Virus record (IMG/VR): IMGVR_UViG_3300025806_004450
Location: 1-42,437 of that record
Strand: one strand, 5' to 3'
From: a virus
Length of the DNA: 42,437 bases
Shown here: positions 1 to 9,400 of the stretch, piece by piece
Numbering within the stretch: position 1 is the stretch's first letter
Layout of the letters: every line of letters starts with the position of its first letter
Notes under the pieces: model-generated
What the model saw: the letters and a program-made list of their open reading frames with translations, nothing else
The model's database searches: none
What the model was told of the DNA's origin: nothing
Translations under genes and position numbers: made by a program

Positions 1-672
1 TCTTAACCATGGAGCGTAATAAGAATCGTTTTGTATACCTAAATAAACACCTTCATCAAATGCATCTCCGTTAATAGTTGCTCTAAATCCAGCTATGGCT
101 GCATTTCCAACCGTATCTGTGTTATTTGCAAGATATCCTGTTGCCTTATTATTAGAACCCTCTACATAAAACCCTTCATTATCTGAAACAGGTTTAACTC
201 GATTTCCAAAATAAGAATTTAAAGGGTTTATTACTGACTCTACTGTTTCAGTAAACCCAGTTAAATATCTACCATCTAAATTAACGCTATATGTACCACC
301 TAATAATCTGTTGAAATCAACTTGACCTGTACTTGTGTTAAACGTAGCACTAGTTGTGTAATCATTTGTTGTTCCACCAGTTGTACCACCAGAAAGTGCA
401 TCAACTTCAACAATTTTACCAGTTATATTATCCCTACCTAATAATTGATATGTACCACCAGAAACGATATTCGGTAAAGCGTTAGGTAATATAAGCCCTC
501 TAGCCCTAATATATTGTAGAGCATCGATATTAATAGTATCACCACTAACATTTTCAGGTATTAAATTATCTGTAACACCAAATGTTGTCGTACCAGATAA
601 TTGTGTATTGGTTAACTGAAATTGTTTTATTTGTCTATTATTTGAATAATCTATTTTTGTGGTAAATGCCAT
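1..672 (-). CDS. Tail fibre protein, N-terminal part (runs off left edge)
   Basis: The gene starts at the ATG complementary to 670-672 and stays open for 224 codons to the window edge, so the 3' end is missing. The N-terminus (MAFTTKIDYSNNRQIKQF) closely matches that of the 3804-residue fibre encoded by 6499-17913 (MSFVTKIDYSNNRQVKQY), suggesting a shared attachment domain. After about 110 residues there is one copy of the family repeat (NDYTTSATFN... then NLDGRYLTGFTE), and then a module beginning VESVINPLNSYFGNRVKP. That module occurs twice in the giant fibre, with very high nucleotide identity in its first part. The gene is therefore a paralogous receptor-binding or side fibre of the same particle. 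It is the last visible gene of the minus-strand block. The phage fibre call is secure; position in the particle is inference. Confidence 0.85.
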   Translation of the reverse strand, partial: MAFTTKIDYSNNRQIKQFQLTNTQLSGTTTFGVTDNLIPENVSGDTINIDALQYIRARGLILPNALPNIVSGGTYQLLGRDNITGKIVEVDALSGGTTGGTTNDYTTSATFNTSTGQVDFNRLLGGTYSVNLDGRYLTGFTETVESVINPLNSYFGNRVKPVSDNEGFYVEGSNNKATGYLANNTDTVGNAAIAGFRATINGDAFDEGVYLGIQNDSYYAPWLR

Positions 673-717
673 ATCTTATATAACCTCGTAAGTTATTATT
701 TTTTAATTAAGTAACTT

Positions 718-1107
718 TTATATAGCGTCATAAGCTAATTTCTCAGGGGCCAATACAGCAGAAATAGCTTCAATTGACGTAAGTATATTATTCTCTATAA
801 AACCTACCCAAGCATCATCACTAGCGGCTTGAACTTCAGCAATGTTACCTGTGTCAGCATAAGTGGCTATTAATATTTTTGCAAGAGGTCTTGTATATCT
901 TTCAGGTTTATTAAGTATCTCCCTACATGTGCTACTAACACGAGATACATAAGTTGTTGATAAGTTATCAACCGCTGTTTTAGTATTTTTGAAAAAATCT
1001 TCACAAGTATTTACTGATACTTGTCCGATATATTCTTCAAAAGTGTAACTTGTTGGGGCTTCTACCCCAGTTAAAATGTCTAATTGTTCTTTAATTGAAA
1101 TTGCCAT
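718..1107 (-). CDS. Hypothetical protein in fibre block (129 aa)
   Basis: A small, mildly acidic protein starting MAISIKEQLDILTGVEAP and ending LAPEKLAYDAI, predicted mostly helical from its composition. I recognise no family. It sits between a 188-residue surface-type protein and the partial fibre gene, on the same strand and with short gaps, so it is probably co-transcribed with the adsorption genes. Fibre chaperones or adaptor proteins often occupy such positions, but no motif here supports that. It contains two cysteines (in VNTCEDFF and SSTCREIL) and no membrane segment. Confidence 0.65.
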   Translation of the reverse strand: MAISIKEQLDILTGVEAPTSYTFEEYIGQVSVNTCEDFFKNTKTAVDNLSTTYVSRVSSTCREILNKPERYTRPLAKILIATYADTGNIAEVQAASDDAWVGFIENNILTSIEAISAVLAPEKLAYDAI

Positions 1108-1124
1108 AATTTTGTTTGTTTTTA

Positions 1125-1157
1125 TTTTACTATTATTTTACTATTATTTTACTATTA
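1125..1157. repeat. Three perfect tandem copies of an 11-bp unit
   Basis: TTTTACTATTA is repeated three times head to tail (1125-1135, 1136-1146, 1147-1157). Read on the minus strand the unit is TAATAGTAAAA. The first copy supplies the TAA stop of the 188-residue gene and the others fill the spacer before the next gene. The array contains stop codons in more than one frame. It most likely grew by slippage in an AT-rich spacer. Confidence 0.9.
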
Positions 1158-1721
1158 ATCGGGCGGGAAACCGCAGAAAATTAACGAGCTTATAACACCA
1201 AGGGATGATACAATAAAGGCATCGTTGCTAATTCGGTACCATTTACCTGCCCCGTTAAAAATGGTAGTCCCACCTGAGTCTATATATACTATTTCTCCGT
1301 TGTTAGCGAATGTATTACCTCCTGATATGTATCTTGTGGTGGTAACAACTTCCCCACAAGCCAATAAAGATGTGGTTCTGCCAATTGAAGACATAGAAAC
1401 TGCTGTAACAGTTGAACATCCCATGACAGTGGCTACAAGACCTGCGTTAGAGAAGTCAAATTGAACAGTGTCAAATGCAGTTGAATCTGTCTGCGGACTC
1501 ATTGGTGACCAAGAATTAGCGACGGGATTTACTAAAGTAGACTTACCCTCTGTAACCCACACAACGTCACCCACAATAGGTAAAGCACTTGACCCGTTGT
1601 GCCACCTTAGCGAAGTAGAAGAACTACCACAAGCATCAAGTTGGCTTATTACAGGGGTTCCCATGTAAAAGGCCGTTAACTCTTTTTCACTCGCTAAAAT
1701 TGCGCTCATAAAATCACTCAT
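1155..1721 (-). CDS. Putative tail/surface protein (188 aa)
   Basis: The protein is rich in Ser, Thr, Gly and Val with alternating beta-type patterns (for example SSTSLRWHNGSSALPIVGDVVW and NNGEIVYIDSGGTTIFNGAG), like receptor-facing domains of phage fibres and adhesins. Four spaced cysteines (DACGSS, VMGCST, LLACGE, IFCGF) and the C-terminal CGFPPD are notable. No catalytic motif and no signal peptide are seen. It lies in the minus-strand fibre block, 11 bp after the nucleotidyltransferase-like gene. A small tail-tip or fibre-associated protein is the best guess, from composition and context only. Confidence 0.6.
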   Translation of the reverse strand: MSDFMSAILASEKELTAFYMGTPVISQLDACGSSSTSLRWHNGSSALPIVGDVVWVTEGKSTLVNPVANSWSPMSPQTDSTAFDTVQFDFSNAGLVATVMGCSTVTAVSMSSIGRTTSLLACGEVVTTTRYISGGNTFANNGEIVYIDSGGTTIFNGAGKWYRISNDAFIVSSLGVISSLIFCGFPPD

Positions 1722-1732
1722 AATTATAAATT

Positions 1733-2110
1733 TTAAATAAGTTTGGGTACTGTTTGTTTTGATAAATACTCAGAGTCAGTCTCTATGATACTAATATCTA
1801 AATAAAAATCATCCCATATGTGAACAGTATACACTACTCTATTATTTGCTCTAAAAAAATCTACTATTGTAGGTATCTTAAATCCGTCTTCTGGTATGTT
1901 TAAACACGCCTCTAGGTTCTTAACTAACGTATCAGGCTTTACAGCCTCTTTAGTCCAAGGCATTGCCATTATATCCATGTCGCTTGATAAACTACCGTGT
2001 AACCCTAATTCCCAGCCACAATCCCAAGCGGCTTTTAAAAAATCACTCCACATAGTAGCATAAAATACCGCCTTACCGTTAGTTGTTATTTCACTTCTTA
2101 ATTTTGTCAT
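1733..2110 (-). CDS. Minimal nucleotidyltransferase-like protein (125 aa)
   Basis: Residues 37-51 read GLHGSLSSDMDIMAM. This is the G-S ... D-x-D arrangement (S40, D44, D46) of the DNA polymerase beta-like nucleotidyltransferase fold, in which the two aspartates bind metal. The final part (VYTVHIWDDFYLDISII) could supply the third acidic residue. At 125 residues it is the size of stand-alone minimal nucleotidyltransferases, with no partner domain visible. Substrate unknown: it could act on a nucleotide, a sugar or a protein. It is placed between a glycosyltransferase and a surface-type protein in the fibre block, only 2 bp from the former, so modification of a structural component is conceivable but unproven. 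Confidence 0.6.
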   Translation of the reverse strand: MTKLRSEITTNGKAVFYATMWSDFLKAAWDCGWELGLHGSLSSDMDIMAMPWTKEAVKPDTLVKNLEACLNIPEDGFKIPTIVDFFRANNRVVYTVHIWDDFYLDISIIETDSEYLSKQTVPKLI

Positions 2111-2112
2111 AT

Positions 2113-2757
2113 CTATTGTTCTTCAACAAACTTTTTAAGGTTTGCAATATTTAAGTTATACACATCTTTTCTCCTATAGCACGCTCTGTGCATTGATTGA
2201 AATAGATGAACCATATATGATTCTACTTTACTCCAATCAATTTCTTTGTCCGCTATTTCTGTTAAGTCACCATTAAAATAATTTATATCCCTTACAGGTA
2301 TAACCCACTTGTCTAGGTTAAAATCTACTATTTTTTGATGTAATTTCACATTGTTATTAATAATCTCTCTATTATCTACTAAATAGTTAGTTAGTTCTGA
2401 GTTGATAGGGGTTCTTATTATACTGTTTATAGTGTTAGAGTGCCTACCCGCTAGTATGTACTCTGTTTCGGGTAGTGATTTAAGTATAATATTATCTAAA
2501 TCACTATAAAGTCCTCCATATTTATTTAAAAGTAGCATTCTAAACTCATCAGATAAAAAAGCCACATACGTATTACCGTTGTATGGTATTATTTCGTTTG
2601 CATCCTTCACTATCACATATTCTGGCAAATTAATAATCTCTTCATAACACCACATGACACAAGTATACCCTAACTTGTGAAAAGAATAAATAGATAATAG
2701 GTTGAAATCATTTAGTTTGTTCAACCTTGCAAAATAAAAATTAACTTCCTTGTCCAT
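2113..2757 (-). CDS. GT32-like glycosyltransferase with DXD motif
   Basis: Residues 69-89 contain SDEFRMLLLNKYGG followed by LYSDLDN. This is the signature of the Gly_transf_sug/GT32 group, in which the D86-x-D88 pair binds the metal and nucleotide-sugar. The length (214 aa) is on the short side for a single GT-A domain. The start codon lies inside the last codons of the 1232-residue fibre gene (17-bp overlap), so translation is probably coupled to the fibre. That coupling suggests a fibre-directed or receptor-mimicking sugar transfer, although host-glycan modification is equally possible. Donor and acceptor cannot be told from sequence. Confidence 0.8.
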   Translation of the reverse strand: MDKEVNFYFARLNKLNDFNLLSIYSFHKLGYTCVMWCYEEIINLPEYVIVKDANEIIPYNGNTYVAFLSDEFRMLLLNKYGGLYSDLDNIILKSLPETEYILAGRHSNTINSIIRTPINSELTNYLVDNREIINNNVKLHQKIVDFNLDKWVIPVRDINYFNGDLTEIADKEIDWSKVESYMVHLFQSMHRACYRRKDVYNLNIANLKKFVEEQ

Positions 2758-5700
2758 AAACTAATACTAATGATGTGTCAAATCTTTTATATGTTATTGT
2801 GCTATAAGACCCAGAAGTTGAGTTTATAGCTGTTGTGGAGCCAATAGTTCTTGGGGTTAATCCAGTACTAGCGATAGTTGGTGTGTTATTACCGCCATTG
2901 ATAATTAAAATTGTACCAGAGGCTCCGTCAGGTATACTAGAAATGGTAATAGTAACGCTAGAGTTAAGGTTGATAAAAGCACACCCACCTAGCCTCCAAT
3001 CAAGCGTGATGTTAGCTGTTATTGTTTGCTGACTACCATATTGAGAGTTACCTTTTTGTCCCTCAAATGAATTTCTTTTTAAATTGTGGCCAGTGGTATT
3101 CATTATTATTTCTGGTCTATTATGTTCTCCATACCCAATAGCCCCCGTTCCATTTGTAACTGTATGAGCTGTCCATGGCTCTAATAATAGTGGTTTCTCT
3201 AAGTCAATATTATATGTGTTAACTTGACCAAAACCACCAAAAGACCCGTTATTGTTATATTGTATGTCACCATTAACTCCACCAGGGTTACCACTACCAA
3301 TAACTAATGATTCTATCTTATCCCATACCGCATTTCTTGTTGGGACTTGGGGTGAACCATTCCAAGTCCCACCATAGGCTAAATCAGGGACACTAATTCC
3401 ACTAGAATTTACTGTAATTGCTAAGCTTCCTGGAGTTGCTGAACTTGAAGAGAATAACCCATCAGAAGCAGATGTTTGTGCTACATTATTAACATATATA
3501 CTAAAATTTTTTGGTACTGATAATGATGTTACACCACCACCATTAGAACTTGTAATTTGTGATGTCTCTAACCAAGTTCTTGCTCTAGCACCTCCACCTG
3601 TAAAGTGGTTAGGTACATCTATATCAAAACCTGCTCTTGGTGCCCCTGCTGATGGATTACTATTTGTATTTTTAATTTTTAAAAATGCCCTTTGGTCAGA
3701 GCCTGCTTTAAACTCTGCTACTGGTTGTTCCCCACTAGCATATGAAGTTGAAGGTCCCTGTAATGATAACTTATAGTTAGGTATAGAAGTTCCGATACCT
3801 ATATCCCCACTTGAGGTGATTTTTAAATGTGAGTCAGTAACATTTTCAAATGCAGTTGCACTTGTTACACCAGCTGTAAATGCTATTGGTTTAGATGAAA
3901 TCATTAATGCTGTACCATTAGCATCAAGATTTGTATTGGCTTGTAACCCCCATTTAGCTGCATAATTAGCTCCTTCTCTTACTGTTATGTACTTAGTTGC
4001 ATAAGTACTATTACCTAATGTCATTACTTCACCACTAGCTTGAGATGTAAATATATTACCAAAAACTTCTAGTTCAGAACTAGGGTCAGTAACTCCTATA
4101 CCTACATTACCGTTTCCTAGTATAGTCATTTTTACATTAGTTCCAGTTGTATCGACAGAATTTGTAACAAATGCTATATCTCCTTGAGATGCTAATGAAA
4201 GAGTAGTTGATTCAAATAAATTTATAGCTCCAACAATAGTGCCGTCATCCACAAAATCTATTTTAGCAGAACCATCTGTATTGCCTGAATCTATTCTCAG
4301 TAGTCCAGTATTCCCAGCAGTTCCAAATCCTTTTATATGTAGTTTAGTACTAGGAGCAGTTGTACCTATTCCTACATTTCCGCCGCCCATTGCAATTACT
4401 ACATCATCAGCTACGTAATTATTTAAACGTAATTGTTGACCGTTTGAATCAATCATCATATAGCCATCGTTAATTGCTTTTATTGATGAAAATCCCGAAG
4501 CTCTTGATATAGATAATTTTGCGTTTGGACTAGTTGTTCCTATACCCACATTACCACCTGGTTCAATTGTTACAGCCTGTGTGTCCAAATACCCAGAAGT
4601 TCCACCAATTCTTACTTCACCATCATCCTTAAAAAATAAAGGTACTTTAAGCGATACTTTATCATATAAATAGAAGTTGGATGTACCATCTCCCGCAAAA
4701 TCTATACCCGTAGTCCACTTATCTGTACTATTATGTGAAAAGATAATACTAGATTGCCTGTTTGAAGTATTGTTAAGTATTAATCCATTATACTGTGAAC
4801 CACCTTCAATTTTAACAACTTCTTCAGTTCCAGAAGCAGCAGTTCCTTTAACATGTAGTTTATGTATAGGAATAGGGGTTCCTATACCTACATTTGTACC
4901 ATTATCATATATAAGTGAATTACCTTGTGCAGTTGTACTTGTCCATTTAGAAACATAGTTCGTAGTTCCTGTTCCTGTAGAGAAAGCTGTAGAATTAAAA
5001 GCATTGCTACCTAACTCTCTTGTACCAACAACTCCACTGCCATTAATCATTAGAGATGTGTTTTCAGAGGCTTGAGTAGCTACAGTTGACATTGTAACTG
5101 TGTTATTGAGGGCTATACCTCCTGTTGTAGATGCTGATGACCCTAAATTAATAGTAAATGACCCATTAGAAGGTGTTCCAGTACCAATATTTATAGTTTT
5201 AGTGGATGTTGTATTTGCTTCTGTAAATAAATTATACGTTGAACTCACAGTGCCGTCGACCCCATGTCCCATTGTAAAAGAGGTTGGGGTTTTTAGAGTT
5301 CCCGTACTACTATCAAAAGTCCAATTTGCATTATATTCAAAATCAGTTCCACCAGCATTCATAAATGGAATTTGGCTAACTGTACCATATCCTAAACCTA
5401 TTTCAGCTAAAGTCCAAGTAACAGGAGTACTACCATCCACTGATTTACCAGTATTACCGATTGTTAAAATTCTAGGTGTTGTCCAAGTATCCGCATTAGG
5501 GTGGTATGCATCATGAAAAATATTATTACCACCATATGTGAATGTATTAGCATTCATTATAATAGTATGTCTAGTAGCCCAATTTGCTACATTACTTCCA
5601 GTGTTAGAGTAAATATAAAGCCCTTCTTCTGCACCCACTTGTACAGCTTCTAATGAATTTGAAGCATTAGCTGACATTTGAGCATACCACTCTCCAGCAC

Positions 5701-6439
5701 CAATACCAGTTGACCCGTTATTCCCAAGTATAACACCTTCAAGACCCCAAGAAAGGAGCATAGCTTTATTATCTTCTCTTCTATATTCATCATTTCTTAT
5801 AGAAGTAGTTACTGTTAATGTTCCAGTAAGTGTATCTGTTATATTTAATAAGTATTTACCGTCTGTGGTGGCAGAAAACGCTTGTATTTTATTATAAATA
5901 GCGTTTTTTGTAGGGACTTCTAAGTTACCAATCCAAGAAGCACCATAAATTTCATCTTGGGTTTCCATTCCCGCAGAAGTGAAAGTTGCAACAGGGATAT
6001 TAGAAACAACCATATCCACTTCATTATTACTTACCGAACCAATCTTTAAAATACTTGTATTCCAGTAAAAAGCACCATCTAAAGTAGCGTTATTACTTTG
6101 AAATCTTATTCCACCACCTCTAGTGTTATCTCCTGAACCTCCTTTAATTAAAAGACTGTTTATATTTGCCCCAATTGCACCAAACTGAACACTAAAAGCT
6201 TCATTATGTTCAATTTGGTTAGCAGTGGTAGAACCATAAGCTAACCTTTGATTCGATGCGGAACCACTAATATATGTTGTTGAGTCTAAAGTACCATCAC
6301 CTTTAACAAATTGATTGTCGAGACCATCAACTGTTATAAATGCTGGTGATGTTGTATTTCCACTAACATTTAAGTAACTCTGTACCGTGGAACCAGATTT
6401 AGATATAAATCCGTTACGTATATTAAATTCGTTTGCCAT
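2741..6439 (-). CDS. Large tail fibre protein with GNVGIGT stalk repeats
   Basis: A 1232-residue beta-rich, Ser/Thr/Asn/Gly-rich protein. From about residue 510 to 890 it carries five spaced motifs of the type G-N-V-G-I-G-T-x-x-P-x-x-K-L, typical of long phage and Bacteroidota surface stalks. A motif VPTxNAxxxKI occurs twice (near residues 190 and 1040). Around residue 90 a GANINSLLIKGG...RGGGIRF module, and further on a LMINGSGVVGTREL motif, are also present in the 3804-residue fibre, so the two genes have exchanged or inherited modules. The C-terminus (TYKRFDTSLVLVYGQGS) is compact, and I do not see an intramolecular chaperone endosialidase domain. It is probably a trimeric fibre or baseplate-attached spike. 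Confidence 0.85.
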   Translation of the reverse strand: MANEFNIRNGFISKSGSTVQSYLNVSGNTTSPAFITVDGLDNQFVKGDGTLDSTTYISGSASNQRLAYGSTTANQIEHNEAFSVQFGAIGANINSLLIKGGSGDNTRGGGIRFQSNNATLDGAFYWNTSILKIGSVSNNEVDMVVSNIPVATFTSAGMETQDEIYGASWIGNLEVPTKNAIYNKIQAFSATTDGKYLLNITDTLTGTLTVTTSIRNDEYRREDNKAMLLSWGLEGVILGNNGSTGIGAGEWYAQMSANASNSLEAVQVGAEEGLYIYSNTGSNVANWATRHTIIMNANTFTYGGNNIFHDAYHPNADTWTTPRILTIGNTGKSVDGSTPVTWTLAEIGLGYGTVSQIPFMNAGGTDFEYNANWTFDSSTGTLKTPTSFTMGHGVDGTVSSTYNLFTEANTTSTKTINIGTGTPSNGSFTINLGSSASTTGGIALNNTVTMSTVATQASENTSLMINGSGVVGTRELGSNAFNSTAFSTGTGTTNYVSKWTSTTAQGNSLIYDNGTNVGIGTPIPIHKLHVKGTAASGTEEVVKIEGGSQYNGLILNNTSNRQSSIIFSHNSTDKWTTGIDFAGDGTSNFYLYDKVSLKVPLFFKDDGEVRIGGTSGYLDTQAVTIEPGGNVGIGTTSPNAKLSISRASGFSSIKAINDGYMMIDSNGQQLRLNNYVADDVVIAMGGGNVGIGTTAPSTKLHIKGFGTAGNTGLLRIDSGNTDGSAKIDFVDDGTIVGAINLFESTTLSLASQGDIAFVTNSVDTTGTNVKMTILGNGNVGIGVTDPSSELEVFGNIFTSQASGEVMTLGNSTYATKYITVREGANYAAKWGLQANTNLDANGTALMISSKPIAFTAGVTSATAFENVTDSHLKITSSGDIGIGTSIPNYKLSLQGPSTSYASGEQPVAEFKAGSDQRAFLKIKNTNSNPSAGAPRAGFDIDVPNHFTGGGARARTWLETSQITSSNGGGVTSLSVPKNFSIYVNNVAQTSASDGLFSSSSATPGSLAITVNSSGISVPDLAYGGTWNGSPQVPTRNAVWDKIESLVIGSGNPGGVNGDIQYNNNGSFGGFGQVNTYNIDLEKPLLLEPWTAHTVTNGTGAIGYGEHNRPEIIMNTTGHNLKRNSFEGQKGNSQYGSQQTITANITLDWRLGGCAFINLNSSVTITISSIPDGASGTILIINGGNNTPTIASTGLTPRTIGSTTAINSTSGSYSTITYKRFDTSLVLVYGQGS

Positions 6440-6498
6440 ATTTTTAATCCTTTTTCCAACTATCCAAAGGTATTATATATAAATATAAACTTTATTAT

Positions 6499-9400
6499 TT
6501 AAATTCCTCTTATCAATGCTTTTATTATCCAATTATCAGTAGTTACGGTGGCATTTAATCTTAAATCATTACCTGAGATATCAACTGTAAAGCTTACACC
6601 TGAAGTATCACCTAAATCTGAGGTTGATGTGTCAGTATAAGTCACAGATGTTCCATCATGGACTGCCATAACAATACCAGCTCTAAGATTACTACCATTT
6701 TTAACCACATAATCAAAAAATACTGCATCATAACTTAACTTAGAAATTATACCTATAACTTTAGGTGAGCCAGTATCAACATTTACATTTTCCTGGTAAT
6801 CTAACAATGCGTTAGATACATTGAAAGTGGTACCTGTTACTGGTCCAGTTAGCGTCCCACCTGATAATGGTAAATAGACACCATCAATACCCGAATTTGC
6901 TGTGTAGTTATCTGTTAAGTATTCCCTAGTAATTAATACCCTACCAGTAGTTTCATTACTAATTAAGGTTGTTGTTAAACTCGGAACTACAATTGTTCTA
7001 TCCGTGTTTAATAAAAGTACTTTATCTTGGGCTGCTTCTGTGATATTATCACTAGCTGTATTTCCTAATGAAAATACTATATCACCAGTATTATCACCAG
7101 TTGTAATATTTATAGCATTACCGTTAATATGACCACGTTCTCTTAACCAAGGTGCGTAATAATTACTATTCTGTACTCCTACATAAATACCTTTTCCAAA
7201 TGCGTCATTATTAATAACTGCTCTGAATCCTGATAAAGCGGCATTTCCAACCGTATCTGTGTTATTTACAAGGTATCCTGTTGCTTTGTTGAGAGCACTT
7301 TCTACATAAAACCCTTCATTATCTGAAACAGGTTTAACTCGATTTCCAAAATAAGAATCTAAAGGGTTTATTACTGACTCTACGATTTCAGTAAACCCAG
7401 TTAAATATCTATCATCTAAATTAATTGAAACTGTTGAACCTGATTGAAGATTTAAATCTAAATCTCCAGTTAACTCATTAAATGTACCAGAAACTAAATA
7501 ATCGTCAGTTGGTATGTAATCAGTTATTTCAGATATTGTATGTGTATGACCAGTTAATGAATACCTATCATCTAAATTAATAGAAACTGTACTTCCACTT
7601 AATAAATTTAAATCTAAATCACCAGTTAATTCATTAAACGTACCAGAAGTTAAATAATCATCTGTTGGTACATAATCAGTTATTTCGGATATTGTATGAG
7701 TGTGACCTGTGTTAGTTATTTCATTAAAATCATGTGTATGTCCCGTAAGACTATACCTACCATCTAAATCATAAACAACAGTTCCACCTGATAGTCTTGT
7801 TAAAGTCACTTCCCCATTTGCTGGGTTAAAATCACCAGAAATAACATAATTATCTGTATTACTTGCCCCACTAGCTACAAAAGCTCCAGTACCTAACTCC
7901 CTTGTACCAACAACCCCACTCCCATCAATCATCAATGTGATTAATTCATCATTTTGAGTTGACAACGAAGATAGTGTTGCACCACTAGCTCTTATATTAC
8001 CAGTTAAATAGAGTCCATTAGTATCAATACCACCAACAGCAACATTTGTCCTAACAAATTCCCAATCGTGAGCGGTAACGGTACCCATTCTGAATTTATT
8101 ATTTAAAATGTAATTTGCACCAAAAATTGAACCGTCATTATTTTTAAATCCTATACCACCACCTCTAGTTAAATCACCAGCACCTCCATTTATAAATAAA
8201 GTAGTTATATTTGCGCCAAAACCACTGACACTCGTAGTTATTAAACTATTTTGGGCAGTTATATTTCCAAGTACAAACATATCTCCATTACCTGAAAAAT
8301 ACCCATCATCTCTAACTATAAAATTACTATTACCAGCACTATTTTGTATCTCTAGGGGGTACACACTAGCCCCAACGCCTCTTTTAAGTTTTAATGAACC
8401 TCTAGTTGCATCAGTTGTTATCGTTGAAGGTGTAGACGCTTCATATACGCTTTGAAGTGTACTATCAGTCAAATATCTATCATCTAAATTAATGGTAACT
8501 GTACTTCCACTTAATAAATTTAAATCTAAATCACCAGTTAATTCATTAAACGTACCGCTAGTTAAATAATCATCTGATAAACCAATGTGTGTATGAGTTG
8601 TAAGACTATATCTTCCATCAAGGTTAACTGAAACAGTTGAACCTGATTGTAAGGTACTTTCAAATAAACCAGTACTTGTATTAAACGTATGAGTTGTTAA
8701 GTAATCATCCGATAAACCTATATGAGTATGCCCCGTAAGACTATATCTATCATCTAAATTAATTGTAACAGTTGAACCTGACTTAAGATTTAAATCTAAA
8801 TCACCAGTATTTACATCAAAATCACCAGAAACTAAGTAATCATCAGATAAACCAATGTGAGTGTGGTCATCAAGACTATATCTTCCATCTAAATCATAAA
8901 CAATAGTTCCACCACTTAATCTAGTTAAAGTTACTTCTCCATTTGATGTGTTAAATGACCCACTTGATACATAATCATCAGTTGGTATATAATCAGTTAT
9001 TTCAGATATTGTATGAGTATGTCCAGTTAATGAATACCTTCCATCAAGGTTAACTGAAACTGTACTACCACTTTGAAGTGTGCTTTCAAATAAACCAGTA
9101 CTTGTATTAAATGTATGAGTTATTAAGTAATCATCTGATAAACCAATGTGTGTGTGGTCATTAAGACTGTATCTATCATCTAAATTAATAGAAACTGTAC
9201 TTCCACTTAATAAATTTAAGTCTAAATCCCCAGTTAATTCATTAAATGTACCAGAAGTTAAATAATCATCAGTTGGTATATAATCAGTTATTTCAGATAT
9301 TGTATGAGTATGTCCAGTTAATGAATACCTTCCATCTAAATCATAAACAATAGTTCCACCACTTAACCTAGTAAGGGTTACTTCCCCATTTGCTGGATTA

